Positions 26,316-36,213 are shown, counted from the stretch's first letter. The stretch: 64,000 nucleotides of DNA from an uncultured Eubacteriales bacterium (GCA_905198155.1 CAJKBQ010000018.1:3012-67011); one strand, 5' to 3'. Notes: generated by a model from the sequence alone, not told the origin. Program-made: numbers and translations.

Positions 26316-27842
26316 TTATTTCTGGCTGGCGTAGAATGCGTCGAGCTGTTTTTGGGCTTCGGCGATGATCTTTTGGAGGCCAGCGGTTTTCAGTGCCGCG
26401 ATGAATTTTTCGTAGGTGGCTTCGTAGTTTTCATCGGTGCCGCTGCACAGGAGGAGATGGTATTCTTTGGTCACCGCAGACAACGCAGCGATTTCATTGG
26501 CCACATCCGTTTTGTCGAAGAAGAAGCCGGAAGTCGGAACTTTGCGTGCGGTTTTGTTGTATTTCTGATAGGTTTCCCACTTGTCTTTCGGCTCGCCGAG
26601 CGTCGTGTAGGAAATCATCTGGTTGCCAAGGCGGGAGCTGTCGCCGCGCCAGAACTCGCTATGATCCGGGTATTTGCTGTAATCCACCTGGCCGTCCACC
26701 AGATCGAAGTTGACGCCTTCCACACCGAAGGTAATCGTGTTTTTCACGGTCGGATCGGTGTTCCAAACTTCCATAAAGCGAACCGCACGGTCAATGTTTT
26801 TGGACTTTGCATTGACGCAGTTGATCCAGCCCGCATTGTCTACCATCGTCATCTTGGTCAGCGGAAGGAAATCCACATCAAACCCTTTCGATGCAGCCAG
26901 CGGCAATTCCGCCAACGGCGCATGGTTGGTAATTTGCAAACCATATTTCGTTTCATCTGCCAGTTGCGCTTTGTAATTTTCGACCGTCGCGATGTCCTGT
27001 GCGATCAGGCCTTTTTGATACCGCTCACGCGCCTGTTTGATCTCATTTTTGAAATCTTCGGTTTCGTAGAAGCAGACCACCTTTTTCGGATCGTCGAACG
27101 ATACTACTGCATTACTGTCTTGGAGCGAAATATACTTTTCTGCCGTCGTGATATTGGTAAAGAAGCCCAGCTGGTTAAACGTCAGCATAAACGTCTCGCG
27201 GCCGTCGTCTTTCAGTGCTTGCAGGATGTCGTCGATGTTGCTGAGGGTACGGTTTTCGAGGTTGATGTTCTTTTCTTCCACAAATTTGTGCGAAATGTAG
27301 AAGCCCCAGTCGGTGCACATCTCTTTGTAGGTGGACACACCGTAGATTTTGCCGTTCACTTTCGCCAGCTGCCAATGCTCCGGCAGCAGCGCGTCGCGCA
27401 GTTTGGTGTATTTGTTTTCGATCAGGTCGGTGATATCGGCATACGCGCCCGCTTTGGCGTGATCGATATAGCTGCTGCTGATATCCGCCACCACGATATC
27501 GCACGGCTCGTCCGAGGACAGCACCAGCGAAATCTTATCGTTGAACTTGTCGCCATCGGCCAACATATCGAACTTCACCGTTGTATTGATGGCTTTCATC
27601 GCGTCCAGCTTATTGACCGCATCCTGCACCTGCTTGTCGCCGGTTGCAGCGTTCTGGTTCATCAACAGCACCAGCTCGACCGGATCGAGCTTTTCCGGTG
27701 CCTGACTAACAGTGCCGGACTCCGTTTTGCTGGGCGTCGGCGCCGCCGAGGACGCCGGGGTCTTCGTGCAGCCGGCAAACAGCGCGCAAGCCATCAGAAC
27801 CGCGAGCGCCAGTGCCAGCATACGTTTCAGGTTTTGCTTCAT
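26316..27842 (-). CDS. Extracellular solute-binding lipoprotein (cassette 2)
   Basis: 508 residues. Signal peptide with lipobox LFAGC (lipid-anchored Cys about residue 25), then the linker TKTPASSAAPTPSK and a family-1 sugar-binding fold. AGGAGG is 8 nt before the ATG. It is the third gene of a minus-strand unit, lplB-type permease, lplC-type permease, lipoprotein, closed by the terminator at 26270. It supplies substrate to the adjacent permeases; the sugar is not identifiable from sequence. Confidence 0.9.
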   Translation of the reverse strand: MKQNLKRMLALALAVLMACALFAGCTKTPASSAAPTPSKTESGTVSQAPEKLDPVELVLLMNQNAATGDKQVQDAVNKLDAMKAINTTVKFDMLADGDKFNDKISLVLSSDEPCDIVVADISSSYIDHAKAGAYADITDLIENKYTKLRDALLPEHWQLAKVNGKIYGVSTYKEMCTDWGFYISHKFVEEKNINLENRTLSNIDDILQALKDDGRETFMLTFNQLGFFTNITTAEKYISLQDSNAVVSFDDPKKVVCFYETEDFKNEIKQARERYQKGLIAQDIATVENYKAQLADETKYGLQITNHAPLAELPLAASKGFDVDFLPLTKMTMVDNAGWINCVNAKSKNIDRAVRFMEVWNTDPTVKNTITFGVEGVNFDLVDGQVDYSKYPDHSEFWRGDSSRLGNQMISYTTLGEPKDKWETYQKYNKTARKVPTSGFFFDKTDVANEIAALSAVTKEYHLLLCSGTDENYEATYEKFIAALKTAGLQKIIAEAQKQLDAFYASQK

Positions 27843-27912
27843 TTGGAAATTCCTCCTAAGAATAAAATGGATTTATATCACCCGGCTTGGCCGGATTCTA
27901 TACGATTTTGAA

Positions 27913-28806
27913 TCAGCCTTTCACCGCGCCGACGGTGATGCCTTTGATAAAATACTTTTGGAAAAACGGGTACGCCACCAGAATGGGTCCCATCGTAACC
28001 ATCAGAATCGCCATGCGCATCGATTCGGTCGGGGCGTTTTGGAGCCGCTTCATTTCTTCCGGCGTCAGGTTTTCGATGTTTTCGAGCAGATACTGCATGG
28101 AACGCTCGATTCGGATCAGCATCAATTGCAGCGTGGCTTTGGTCGCGTCGGTGATGTACAGCATGGCGGTCTGCCATTCGTTCCAGTGGCCGACGGCACT
28201 CATGAACCCGATGGCGGCCAGCGACGGCACCATCAGCGGCAGCACAACCCGGAAGAACAGGAACATCTCCCCTGCGCCGTCGATGCGCGCCGCTTCGATC
28301 AGCGAATCCGGCACATTGCTTTGGATGAATGTCCGCATCACGATGCAGTTGAACGCGCTCACCGCGCCGGGCAGCACCAGAATCAGCAGGTTGTTTTTGA
28401 GGTGATACAGCGTGGTGTTCACCATGTAGCTGGCGACCAAGCCGCCGTGGAACAACATGGTAATCAGCAGGAAGATCGACAGGAACCCGCGCAGCACCCA
28501 GTCGCGGCGGCTGAGCGCGTAGGCGAACATACTGGTGAACAGCAGCGTGATGGACGTGCCGACGAACACTTCGTACAGCGTGATTTTGTACGATTGGAGC
28601 ACCTGGTTGCCGTATTTCATCACGTAGCGCCAGCCGTCGAGCGACAGCGCCGTGGGGAAAAAGCTGAAACCTTTGGTGTCCAGGCTGCTTTGCGCGGTGA
28701 ACGACACGATGATAATCAAAATCAGCGGCAACAGCGCGCAGAGCGTCAATATGGTCAGGATCGTCAGCAGCACCGGCTGCGGACGGTTGAGTTTGCTTTC
28801 GTGCAT
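27913..28806 (-). CDS. ABC sugar transporter permease, LplC/YtcP type (cassette 2)
   Basis: 297 residues. First helix about residues 14-36, core helices with EAA loop EAARIDGA, and the C-terminus ...GITVGAVKG typical of the subfamily. ATG 28806 has GGGGAGG about 9 nt upstream; the in-frame codons back to 28863 lie within the preceding permease gene. Partners the 28826-29764 product. Confidence 0.9.
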   Translation of the reverse strand: MHESKLNRPQPVLLTILTILTLCALLPLILIIIVSFTAQSSLDTKGFSFFPTALSLDGWRYVMKYGNQVLQSYKITLYEVFVGTSITLLFTSMFAYALSRRDWVLRGFLSIFLLITMLFHGGLVASYMVNTTLYHLKNNLLILVLPGAVSAFNCIVMRTFIQSNVPDSLIEAARIDGAGEMFLFFRVVLPLMVPSLAAIGFMSAVGHWNEWQTAMLYITDATKATLQLMLIRIERSMQYLLENIENLTPEEMKRLQNAPTESMRMAILMVTMGPILVAYPFFQKYFIKGITVGAVKG

Positions 28807-28825
28807 AGTCTGTAAATCCTCCCCG

Positions 28826-29764
28826 TCAGAACAGCGAATGCTCCGGCGAAATCCGCCGAACAATCAGGTTGACCGTGACCACCATGAACGACCCGACGAC
28901 CGACTGGAACAGCGTCACTGCGGCCGTTACGCCGTAGTTGCTGCCGCCGCTTTCGGCCAGCGCGTTCAGGACGTAGGAGTCCAGCGTCTGCGTGGTGGGG
29001 TACAGGGCGCCCATGTTGCGCGTCACCTGGTAGAACAGGCCGGTGTTGGACGACATGATTCCGCCAAGCCCCAGCAGCGTCAGGATGGCGACCATCGACG
29101 ACAGCATCGGCAGCGTGATGTAGCGAATTTGCTGCCAGCGGGTCGCGCCGTCCAGCGTAGCGGCTTCAAATACTTCCTGATCCATCCCGGCCAGCGCCGA
29201 CAGGTACAGCACCGAACCGTAGCCAGTGCCTTTCCATACGTTGACCAGCGTGAGGATCAGCGGCCAATACTTGGGCTGCGCGTAAAACGCGATGCGCTCG
29301 CGGCCAAACGAGGCCAGGATGTTGTTCACGATGCCGTTGTCCATCAGCAAGCCTTTCACGATGAACGTCACCGCGATGAAGGAGATGAACGTCGGCATAA
29401 TCATGATCGTCTGCGACACGCGGGCGAAGTGCTTGCGGCGGCATTCGTTCAGCGCGATGGCCAGCGACACGTTCGCGATGGTGCCGACCACGGTGAACAG
29501 CGCGTAGTAGCCCAGCGTGTTCCGCAGCATCCGCCATGTGGTCGCGCCGTTGATGAACAGGAACTTGATGTTGTTGAAGCCGACCCAGTCGCTGTGGAAA
29601 ATGCCTTTGGCGAAGTTGTAGTCTTTGAACGCCAGCAGCAGGCCGAACATCGGGACGTAGCTGAACATGATAATCAGCGCCATCCCCGGCAGAACGAACA
29701 GCAGCAGTGCCTTGTTTTTCCAAACGTTCTTAAAAAACGATTTGATTTGTGCGGACGTGCTCAT
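28826..29764 (-). CDS. ABC sugar transporter permease, LplB type (cassette 2)
   Basis: 312 residues. Starts with a basic segment then the helix ALLLFVLPGMALIIMFSYVP, the SDWVGFNN loop, core helices and EAA loop EAATLDGA. AAAGGGG precedes the ATG. First gene of cassette 2, divergent from the response regulator at 30065. Confidence 0.9.
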   Translation of the reverse strand: MSTSAQIKSFFKNVWKNKALLLFVLPGMALIIMFSYVPMFGLLLAFKDYNFAKGIFHSDWVGFNNIKFLFINGATTWRMLRNTLGYYALFTVVGTIANVSLAIALNECRRKHFARVSQTIMIMPTFISFIAVTFIVKGLLMDNGIVNNILASFGRERIAFYAQPKYWPLILTLVNVWKGTGYGSVLYLSALAGMDQEVFEAATLDGATRWQQIRYITLPMLSSMVAILTLLGLGGIMSSNTGLFYQVTRNMGALYPTTQTLDSYVLNALAESGGSNYGVTAAVTLFQSVVGSFMVVTVNLIVRRISPEHSLF

Positions 29765-29802
29765 GAACTGAGCCCCTTTCTCTTTGTTTGAAGTGCAATA
29801 CC

Positions 29803-29831
29803 ATCATACCGCATTTGCGCGATGTTTTCAA
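29803..29831 (-). promoter_or_regulatory. Promoter of importer cassette 2
   Basis: TTGAAA (29826-29831), 17-nt spacer, TATGAT (29803-29808). The 300-nt divergent gap (29765-30064) holds this and the opposing promoter; AT-rich stretches between them are candidate sites for the AraC-type regulator. Confidence 0.7.
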
Positions 29832-29994
29832 GACGAAAAAAACGGTTTATTAGCACAATCCCGGCTTCTTAACGGAATTTTTCGTTGTGAATCCGACCAA
29901 ACCATGTTTTGGAGTGAAATTCTTTTTGGTGATTTGCACATTTCCGATTTCTTAGCATTTTTCCGACTTCCTGCATTTTCCGGCAAAGTTCTAT

Positions 29995-30023
29995 TTGCTT
30001 TTCGGACGCAAATATGATACAAT
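29995..30023 (+). promoter_or_regulatory. Promoter of the cassette 2 two-component system
   Basis: TTGCTT (29995-30000), 17-nt spacer, TATGA-TACAAT with -10 at 30018-30023; leader about 35 nt. Confidence 0.8.
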
Positions 30024-30064
30024 TAGATTAGAAAAAGAAACCCACTATAAGGAGGATCTATTTT

Positions 30065-31129
30065 ATGCTTCATGTATTGCTGATCGACGACGACCCGCTG
30101 ATGCTGGAAGTGCTGCAAACCAAAGTCCCGTGGGACAAGTATTCGTACACGGTGATGGGCGCTGCCGCAAACGGCGAGATTGCGCTGCAAATGATGAAAA
30201 CCACCATGCCGGACTTGATTGTGACGGATGTGAAGATGCCGGTGATGAACGGGCTGGATTTCTGCGAGGCCGTGCGCCGGCTGAACGACGAGATTCCAAT
30301 CGTGCTGCTGAGCGCGTACGAGGATATGGAAACCGCACGGCTGGCGATGAAATATAACGTCACCGAATATATCCTGAAACCGCTGAGCGACGGCAATTTG
30401 CAGCTGCTGTGCACCGTGATGGAAGAACAGGCGCACACCCGCGCGCAGCAGGCGTTTTACACCGGGATCCGCACGCCGGCCCGCCGCGACGAGATTGTAG
30501 CGCATTTGGCGCAGATGGATCTGCCGTGGTTCTGCGACTTTTTCATCAGGTTTACGGACTGCTTTTCCGCCCGGTTCCAGGCGGTGCGCGAAGCCTGCAC
30601 GATTATGATTGAGCTGCTGTACAGCAGCCGCCCGGACGGCCGCCGACAAATCGCCGAACAACTGAAAGCGCTGGCCGACTGCTTCACGAAGATGGACATG
30701 GTGTCGTTCGTGACGGAGCTGTACGACCATGTACTGAATGTGGACGATTATGCGCCGGTGCAGGTGGATTACCAGGACGGCATCTTCCAGCAGATTTGCA
30801 GCTACATCGACAATCACTTCGCCGAGCCGGAATTCAGTGCGATCACGCTGTCCGACCGATTTCACTTTTCCGCCGATCACATCAGCCGGTTGTTCAGCCG
30901 CCGCACCGGCACCACGCTGAACGCCTATATTGGGCAGAAACGGATGGTGACAGCCGAGGCGCTGCTGCACAACTTTGATCTGCCGATCAACGAGGTGGCG
31001 GTGCGGTCCGGGTTCCGCGATCAGAACTACTTTGCCCGCATTTTTCGCCGGCAGATGAATGTGACGCCGTCCGAATACCGCCGCAAACTCCAGCTGGAAG
31101 CGCTGACCAGGCCGGAGCGCGCACAATGA
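30065..31129 (+). CDS. Response regulator, YesN type (REC + AraC output) for cassette 2
   Basis: 354 residues. N-terminal receiver domain with acidic cluster LLIDDDP, phospho-acceptor Asp55 in IVTDVKMP, the switch Ser in VLLSAYED and Lys in YILKPL. A middle linker leads to a C-terminal AraC domain (about residues 245-348) with HADHISRLF-like first helix-turn-helix (here SADHISRLF) and FRDQNYFARIFRRQ second. AAGGAGG precedes the ATG. It should activate the divergent importer genes when phosphorylated by the overlapping YesM-type kinase. Confidence 0.92.
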   Translation: MLHVLLIDDDPLMLEVLQTKVPWDKYSYTVMGAAANGEIALQMMKTTMPDLIVTDVKMPVMNGLDFCEAVRRLNDEIPIVLLSAYEDMETARLAMKYNVTEYILKPLSDGNLQLLCTVMEEQAHTRAQQAFYTGIRTPARRDEIVAHLAQMDLPWFCDFFIRFTDCFSARFQAVREACTIMIELLYSSRPDGRRQIAEQLKALADCFTKMDMVSFVTELYDHVLNVDDYAPVQVDYQDGIFQQICSYIDNHFAEPEFSAITLSDRFHFSADHISRLFSRRTGTTLNAYIGQKRMVTAEALLHNFDLPINEVAVRSGFRDQNYFARIFRRQMNVTPSEYRRKLQLEALTRPERAQ

Positions 31130-32967
31130 GCCGCAAGCCGCGCGAAAAGCGCAAAGGGCTGAACCTGTTTCAACGGATATCGATCGGGATGCTGTCGATT
31201 GTGACGGCTGCTGCACTCACGCTGACCGGCGTGTTTTTTCTGTATTACAGCGCCCGCGCGGAGGAATCCGTTTCGACCAGCACGCGGTTGATCTCCGAAA
31301 ATAATGCCAAAGAAGTCGCCAATGTGTTCGGCCGCACGGAAATTGCGATGGAGTCGATGTCTACCGCTACTTCCGGCGTGTGCGAACAGCTGATGGTGTA
31401 CAATGGCGACGCGCAGTCGTGCGTGAAGTCGTTCCAGCAGACGCGCGAATTAATCAGCAACTACATCAGCGTTGCCATCCGCCCCATTACCCAGCGGTAT
31501 CATGGGTATTTTTTTGTGGATCGATCGTTTGAGCTGTACGAAAAGCTGACCGTGGTCGATGTGGATACGCCGACGCTCGACGGGCAGACGTGGATGTATT
31601 CCGACACGCTCGTGGCCGATCAGCCGTGGTACCAAACGGCGCGCGCGGAACCGAACATCAGTCAATGGTTTTTGCGCGACACGTCGGGGACGCTGTATAT
31701 GGCGCGGTGTCTGCAATACATGACGGTGGTCAACTCGGCCGTGCAAAACGTGACGCTTGGCGTGCTGCTGATTAAGCTGGACACGGCGTGGCTCAGCGAA
31801 TATGTGGATTTTTCGGAGCTGACGGCCGACACGCTGTTTCTGCTGCTGGATCGCGACAATCGGATTTTGTACGCGGCCGACACCGACCGCATCGGCGAGA
31901 CGTACAAGGCCGACACCACCGCTGCGGTGTGCAGGTGGGACGGGCGCAATTATGCGCAGGAAACGACGCCGGTGGAGCCGGGGATGCAGCTGGTGACGCT
32001 GATCCCGTCGGCGGAGCGGATGCAGAGCACGCGCCATGTATATACGCTGTTCGGCGCGGTGCTGGTGTTGGTGCTGCTGGCCAGCGGAATCTTTGGCATC
32101 GTACTCTCCCGGCGCATTGCCAGCCCCATTTTGGACTTGGCCAATCATATGCGTACGCAGCAGATGGCGCACATTGCGCCCGCGCATCCGATTTCCGACG
32201 ACGACGTCCGGATCCTGTACCAAAGTTACAACGATCTGGTGGACCAGGTGCAGGAATCGATCCGCAAAAAGCTGGAATATGCGCACCGGGAAAAGGAATT
32301 GGAGCTGCGGGTGATGCAGGCGCAGATCAATCCGCACTTCCTGTGCAACTCGCTGAACACGGTGTACAACCTAGCGACGCTGCACAACGAACCGGAGATC
32401 GCACGGGCGGTCTCGTCGCTGTGCGTGTTCCTGCGGTACAACATTTCTGCGCCGCAGATTGAGATTCCGCTCCAACGCGAGCTGGATATGCTGGAAAATT
32501 ACATCACGCTGCAAAACTTTTTGCTGGGCGACCGCGTGCTGTTCGATTACGATATCCGGATCAACTGCGACAGCATCCGCATTCCGAAGATGCTGCTCCA
32601 GCCGCTGGTGGAAAACTGCATTCTGCACGGGATGCACGACGGCGGCGTGGATATCCGGATCACGTGCCGGTTCGACGACCGGTTTTTCACGCTGATGGTC
32701 GCCGACGACGGCGACTGCGACATTGCTGCGATCAACAAGCGTCTCGAAGGCGCGATGACCGAGTCCGATCTGAAAGCCCACGGGTTCGGCGTGCGCAACG
32801 TCAACCAGCGGATTCAGATGCGGTACGGACCGGAATATGGGCTGCATTTTGAGAAAAACACGACCAACGACACCGTGGCCTGCATTCAGCTGCCGATCGA
32901 TTTGATTACGTTCTCGCGCCCGGCTGCTGCGCCGGTGTCGTGGCAGATGAAGATTCCGGATTTTTAA
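31126..32967 (+). CDS. Sensor histidine kinase, YesM type, for cassette 2
   Basis: 613 residues. Transmembrane helix about 19-42, extracellular sensor about 43-302, second helix about 303-326, HAMP-like segment, then the His_kinase domain with acceptor His404 in QINPHFLCNSLN and the ATPase domain with N-box LVENCILHG and DDGDCD, ending at VNQRIQMRYG. It overlaps the regulator by ATGA, so the two are translationally coupled. It probably senses a sugar-loaded binding protein or free oligosaccharide outside the cell. Confidence 0.92.
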   Translation: MSRKPREKRKGLNLFQRISIGMLSIVTAAALTLTGVFFLYYSARAEESVSTSTRLISENNAKEVANVFGRTEIAMESMSTATSGVCEQLMVYNGDAQSCVKSFQQTRELISNYISVAIRPITQRYHGYFFVDRSFELYEKLTVVDVDTPTLDGQTWMYSDTLVADQPWYQTARAEPNISQWFLRDTSGTLYMARCLQYMTVVNSAVQNVTLGVLLIKLDTAWLSEYVDFSELTADTLFLLLDRDNRILYAADTDRIGETYKADTTAAVCRWDGRNYAQETTPVEPGMQLVTLIPSAERMQSTRHVYTLFGAVLVLVLLASGIFGIVLSRRIASPILDLANHMRTQQMAHIAPAHPISDDDVRILYQSYNDLVDQVQESIRKKLEYAHREKELELRVMQAQINPHFLCNSLNTVYNLATLHNEPEIARAVSSLCVFLRYNISAPQIEIPLQRELDMLENYITLQNFLLGDRVLFDYDIRINCDSIRIPKMLLQPLVENCILHGMHDGGVDIRITCRFDDRFFTLMVADDGDCDIAAINKRLEGAMTESDLKAHGFGVRNVNQRIQMRYGPEYGLHFEKNTTNDTVACIQLPIDLITFSRPAAAPVSWQMKIPDF

Positions 32968-32978
32968 GCAGACAAAAG

Positions 32979-33023
32979 CCGCCGGCAGCCCTGTGGAAGT
33001 TCACAAAGCTGCCGGCGGTTTTT
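32979..33023. terminator. Bidirectional terminator
   Basis: CCGCCGGCAG (32979-32988) pairs with CTGCCGGCGG (33009-33018), with an inner TGTG/CACA stem, then TTTTT; A-run on the other side. Confidence 0.9.
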
Positions 33024-33041
33024 CGGCATGGATTCCGGCAA

Positions 33042-34115
33042 TTACTGCACCCATTCGCCGGACACGCTGCGGCCAAAATAGTCGATGTCCAGCACTTCGC
33101 CCAGCAGGGGAACGGTGTCGCGAAAAATGGCGGAAAACGTCGGTTCGTCCGCAACAAACAGATCGATGTAGCAAAAATCCGACCCTTGCGCCATGCCCAG
33201 CACATAGCCCAGGCGGTATTCGTCCATCAGCTGTTCGACTTTGCCGTTCAGCTCGGCGCGCTTTTCCATGAAGGCGTGCGGGTCGGCGGTGTCCGTGGGG
33301 TAGTAGAGGTAGCAGTACATCCCGCCCATGTGCATCAGCTCTTCGGACTCGGAAAACGGCGAATCGATCAGCTGCGGGTGGCGGGTGAAGCCCATTTGGA
33401 TGTCTTCGCGCATTCCGTCGCCGTGCTCTTCGTCGCCGTGGTAGCCGTAGCAGATGGCCGTGGGGTCTTTGAGCATCAGCCAGCCGCGCTCCGCCGGCGT
33501 GCGGCGCACGGTACCGCAGAATTCGGCCAGCGTCATCCGGGTGCCGGGGAACGGCGGATTCGGCTCGGCGGGCGCGCACGCGATGTCGCCGATGTACAGC
33601 TCGGCGTATGCGGCGCCCAGCAGCATGAAAAACAGCGTGCGGCAAAACACGCGGCTTTCCGTCCGGTGCTCCGCAGAAAACAGCGGAGACACCGCGTTCA
33701 CCTGATATTTCTGCTCGGCATCGTCCACCACGCAGTACACGGTAAACGCATCCGGATCCCATTGCATCCCCATCGCAGACAGCAGCTGCGCCAGTTCCGC
33801 CTCCGTCGGGTGCCCAAACGGCTGAACCGTCCACCCGGGCGTGTCAGGTGCCAGGTATGCCCAATACCGGCTCACCAGCTGGGCGGTTTTGTCCCCGCGC
33901 GGGCACATCATCAGTACATAACCGTCCGCCGATTTGGCAACGGTGGCCAACGGCGGCAGTTTCAGCCGGATCAGAAAGTGATTGATGGCGGCCGACGCCA
34001 GCTGCGTTTCGCCCCGATCAATCAATTCGCGCAGCGTCGGCTCCTGATCGGCAAAGCTTTCCCAGAAAAAACGGATGCGCGCTTTGAGCGTCTGATCATC
34101 GATGGACTGTTTCAT
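33042..34115 (-). CDS. Unrecognised cytoplasmic protein
   Basis: 357 residues with no signal peptide or membrane helix. I do not recognise the family. Visible points: a helical N-terminus, an alpha/beta middle with acidic and aromatic residues, a His/Glu-rich patch CYGYHGDEEHGDG and MHMGGMYCYLYYP, and a C-terminus rich in acidic residues ending GEWVQ. Start ATG 34115 follows GCGGGAA weakly; in-frame codons upstream run through the promoter. It has its own consensus promoter and shares a terminator with the kinase gene, so it is a single-gene unit. Confidence 0.6.
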   Translation of the reverse strand: MKQSIDDQTLKARIRFFWESFADQEPTLRELIDRGETQLASAAINHFLIRLKLPPLATVAKSADGYVLMMCPRGDKTAQLVSRYWAYLAPDTPGWTVQPFGHPTEAELAQLLSAMGMQWDPDAFTVYCVVDDAEQKYQVNAVSPLFSAEHRTESRVFCRTLFFMLLGAAYAELYIGDIACAPAEPNPPFPGTRMTLAEFCGTVRRTPAERGWLMLKDPTAICYGYHGDEEHGDGMREDIQMGFTRHPQLIDSPFSESEELMHMGGMYCYLYYPTDTADPHAFMEKRAELNGKVEQLMDEYRLGYVLGMAQGSDFCYIDLFVADEPTFSAIFRDTVPLLGEVLDIDYFGRSVSGEWVQ

Positions 34116-34151
34116 ATTACATTCCCGCTCCTTGTTTTTTGTGCTGCACTC

Positions 34152-34180
34152 AGCATACCACATTCGCGGCCAAATGTCAA
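34152..34180 (-). promoter_or_regulatory. Promoter of the unrecognised gene at 33042
   Basis: TTGACA (34175-34180), 17-nt spacer, TGTGG-TATGCT with -10 at 34152-34157. Lies in the 68-nt gap after the deacetylase gene. Confidence 0.85.
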
Positions 34181-34183
34181 ACG

Positions 34184-35062
34184 TTATTTCAGGCCGATTT
34201 TCGCAAAGTAGGCATCGCTGCTGCTGCCGGACGGACGAATCCAGCGCTTCATGCCGTACAGACTGTCCGGCCCGCGCACCGTGGTCACGCCGCTTTCGCA
34301 CGACAGCGACGCGGCAAACCCTAAGTCCCGGATCAGCGATTCGGACACGGCGGTGTAGGCGCCAAACGGGTAGACAAAGGTGTCCGGCGTGGTGCCCAGC
34401 TCGTCGGCGATGCGCTGTTGGAGTTTGCAGATGTCGGACCCGACGGTGTGCGCGTACGATTCGGCCGGTTCGCCGCGGCGGTTGGCGCAGCCGTGGCGGT
34501 GACTGTCGTAGGTATGCAGGTTATAGGTGTGGTTCTGCACTTCGACCAGGCCGGACGCCTGCATTTCGCGCAGCTGATCCCAGGTGCAGTGCGAATAGTA
34601 GGCGTTGGTTTCGCCGGTTTCCGAAAATGCGTCGCTGTACCGGCCGATGATTGAAATGACCGCCTTGGCGTTCAGCGCTTTCAGGATGGGGAATCCGTAA
34701 AGGTAGTTGTTGTAGTACCCGTCGTCGAACGTGAGGACCACCGGCTTTTCCGGGAGCGTACCGGTTCCGTTGGCATAGCGGATAACTTCCGACATGGTGA
34801 CTGTGGTGTAGCCGTGCGATTGCAGGTACTGCACATCCCGGCGGAACTGGTCGGGCGAAACGACGTACTGCCCGGCGCGCGATGCGTCGCGCAGCAGGCT
34901 GTGATACATCAGGATCGGGACGGGCGTACCGTCCGGCGCCGCTGCCGGAACGGCACACGATGCGTGCAGGCCATACGCCGCACCGCACAGCGCCAGTGCC
35001 AGCACCAGCAGCAGCGCGATGAGCGCCGGCCGACGCAGCCGAATTACCGCCGAAAAACGCAT
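34184..35062 (-). CDS. Polysaccharide deacetylase (NodB/CE4 family), membrane-anchored
   Basis: 292 residues. N-terminal signal-anchor helix (about residues 11-32), then the NodB domain: VPILMYHSL, catalytic base motif VLTFDDGYYNN, NHTYNLHTYDSH (the H-x-x-x-x-H metal-binding part) and FVYPFGAYT, the R-x-P-Y/F-like motif. It probably removes acetyl groups from peptidoglycan or another extracellular glycan. AAGGAGG lies 7 nt before the ATG, whose last base-overlap with the preceding stop reads TGATG, indicating coupling with the M23 peptidase gene. Confidence 0.88.
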   Translation of the reverse strand: MRFSAVIRLRRPALIALLLVLALALCGAAYGLHASCAVPAAAPDGTPVPILMYHSLLRDASRAGQYVVSPDQFRRDVQYLQSHGYTTVTMSEVIRYANGTGTLPEKPVVLTFDDGYYNNYLYGFPILKALNAKAVISIIGRYSDAFSETGETNAYYSHCTWDQLREMQASGLVEVQNHTYNLHTYDSHRHGCANRRGEPAESYAHTVGSDICKLQQRIADELGTTPDTFVYPFGAYTAVSESLIRDLGFAASLSCESGVTTVRGPDSLYGMKRWIRPSGSSSDAYFAKIGLK

Positions 35063-36135
35063 CACGATCCCTCCTTGGATTCGGACTTGGACGGAAACGG
35101 CTGCGGCAGTTCGCCGCGCAGGTAGGCTTCCACGTCCGGTTCGCTGTACGACACGGCGCGGTAATATTCCTTCGTGTCCGCCACACGCACCACCGGCGAC
35201 CGGTGCTGCTGCAAAAACTTCGTCAGTTCGTACAGGTCGATCCACACCTGGTTCGGGCCGTCTTTTTGGGCTTCGTCGAAGATCAGTTCCAGACCGATGT
35301 GCAGGTGATTGGTGGTAATGTTGTTCGTATTTTCGACGGTGCTGTATCCGGTGCGGCCGACGTAGCCGATGACATCCCCGGCGCGCACCACTGCGCCGCG
35401 CCGGACGTCCGGGTGATAGGGGCGGTTTTGGCGCATATGGGCGTAGTAGTAATAGCGCTTGCCGTCGAAGCTGCGGATGCCGACGCGCCAGCCGCCGTAT
35501 TGGTTCCAGCCCAGCTCTTCCACCACGCCGGACTCCACCGCGACGATCGGCGTGCCGATGGCGCACATCAGGTCGTGGCCGAAGTGCTTGCGGTTGTAGC
35601 CGTAGGTGCGCGCGGCGCAGAAATCGTCGTAGTGGTCAAAATAGAACCCGCGCGCGATGGGCGAGAACGCTTTGAGACCGTACTGCGTCACCCACTGGCG
35701 CCGGCCGTCCGACTCCGTGTATTCCGAATATTCGCCCAGAAATCCGTTCAGCACCGCGCCGTATGCCTGGGTGTAGTATTCGTAATACGCCATCCCGGCG
35801 GTCAGCTCCGCCATGGACGCGCCGGCGCGGCGGCGCTGCACCAGTTCGTCCAGATCGGCGGCGCGGTAGCGGCTGAAATCGCCGCCGTATTTTGCGCCCA
35901 GGTAGCTCAGCAGTTCCACCCAGTTCAGCGGGTCGGCATCCGCGTGCGACGAAATATCGTAATTCATCGCACGCGTCAGGGCGTCCGCCGGGAGGTCAAA
36001 ATCGACCCATTTGACCAAAGCCGCGGCTTCGGCGGCCGGTTCTGCCGTCCAAAGGATTTGATTGTACGGCGCAGCAAATGCCGCCGCACCGCACAGCAAT
36101 GCAGCCGCGGCCAACGCTGCGGTCCATTTTTTCAT
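35062..36135 (-). CDS. M23-family (LytM-like) extracellular metallopeptidase
   Basis: 357 residues. Signal peptide (about residues 1-24, ending AAFAAPY), a helical region of about 150 residues, then the M23 domain with zinc ligands in KHFGHDLMC (H-x-x-x-D) and NHLHIGLE (H-x-H), plus GYVGRTGYST. It likely cuts peptide cross-links of peptidoglycan. Start is uncertain: ATG 36135 gives a classical signal peptide but weak ribosome site; ATG 36180 would add a basic extension. Paired with a deacetylase, suggesting envelope remodelling. Confidence 0.85.
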   Translation of the reverse strand: MKKWTAALAAAALLCGAAAFAAPYNQILWTAEPAAEAAALVKWVDFDLPADALTRAMNYDISSHADADPLNWVELLSYLGAKYGGDFSRYRAADLDELVQRRRAGASMAELTAGMAYYEYYTQAYGAVLNGFLGEYSEYTESDGRRQWVTQYGLKAFSPIARGFYFDHYDDFCAARTYGYNRKHFGHDLMCAIGTPIVAVESGVVEELGWNQYGGWRVGIRSFDGKRYYYYAHMRQNRPYHPDVRRGAVVRAGDVIGYVGRTGYSTVENTNNITTNHLHIGLELIFDEAQKDGPNQVWIDLYELTKFLQQHRSPVVRVADTKEYYRAVSYSEPDVEAYLRGELPQPFPSKSESKEGS

Positions 36136-36213
36136 TCGTTCTCGTCGTTTGATGGCTGCTCCCCTCTTTTCTGCGGGCATGGATACTTTATCCGTATGCA
36201 CGCAGGCGGGAAA

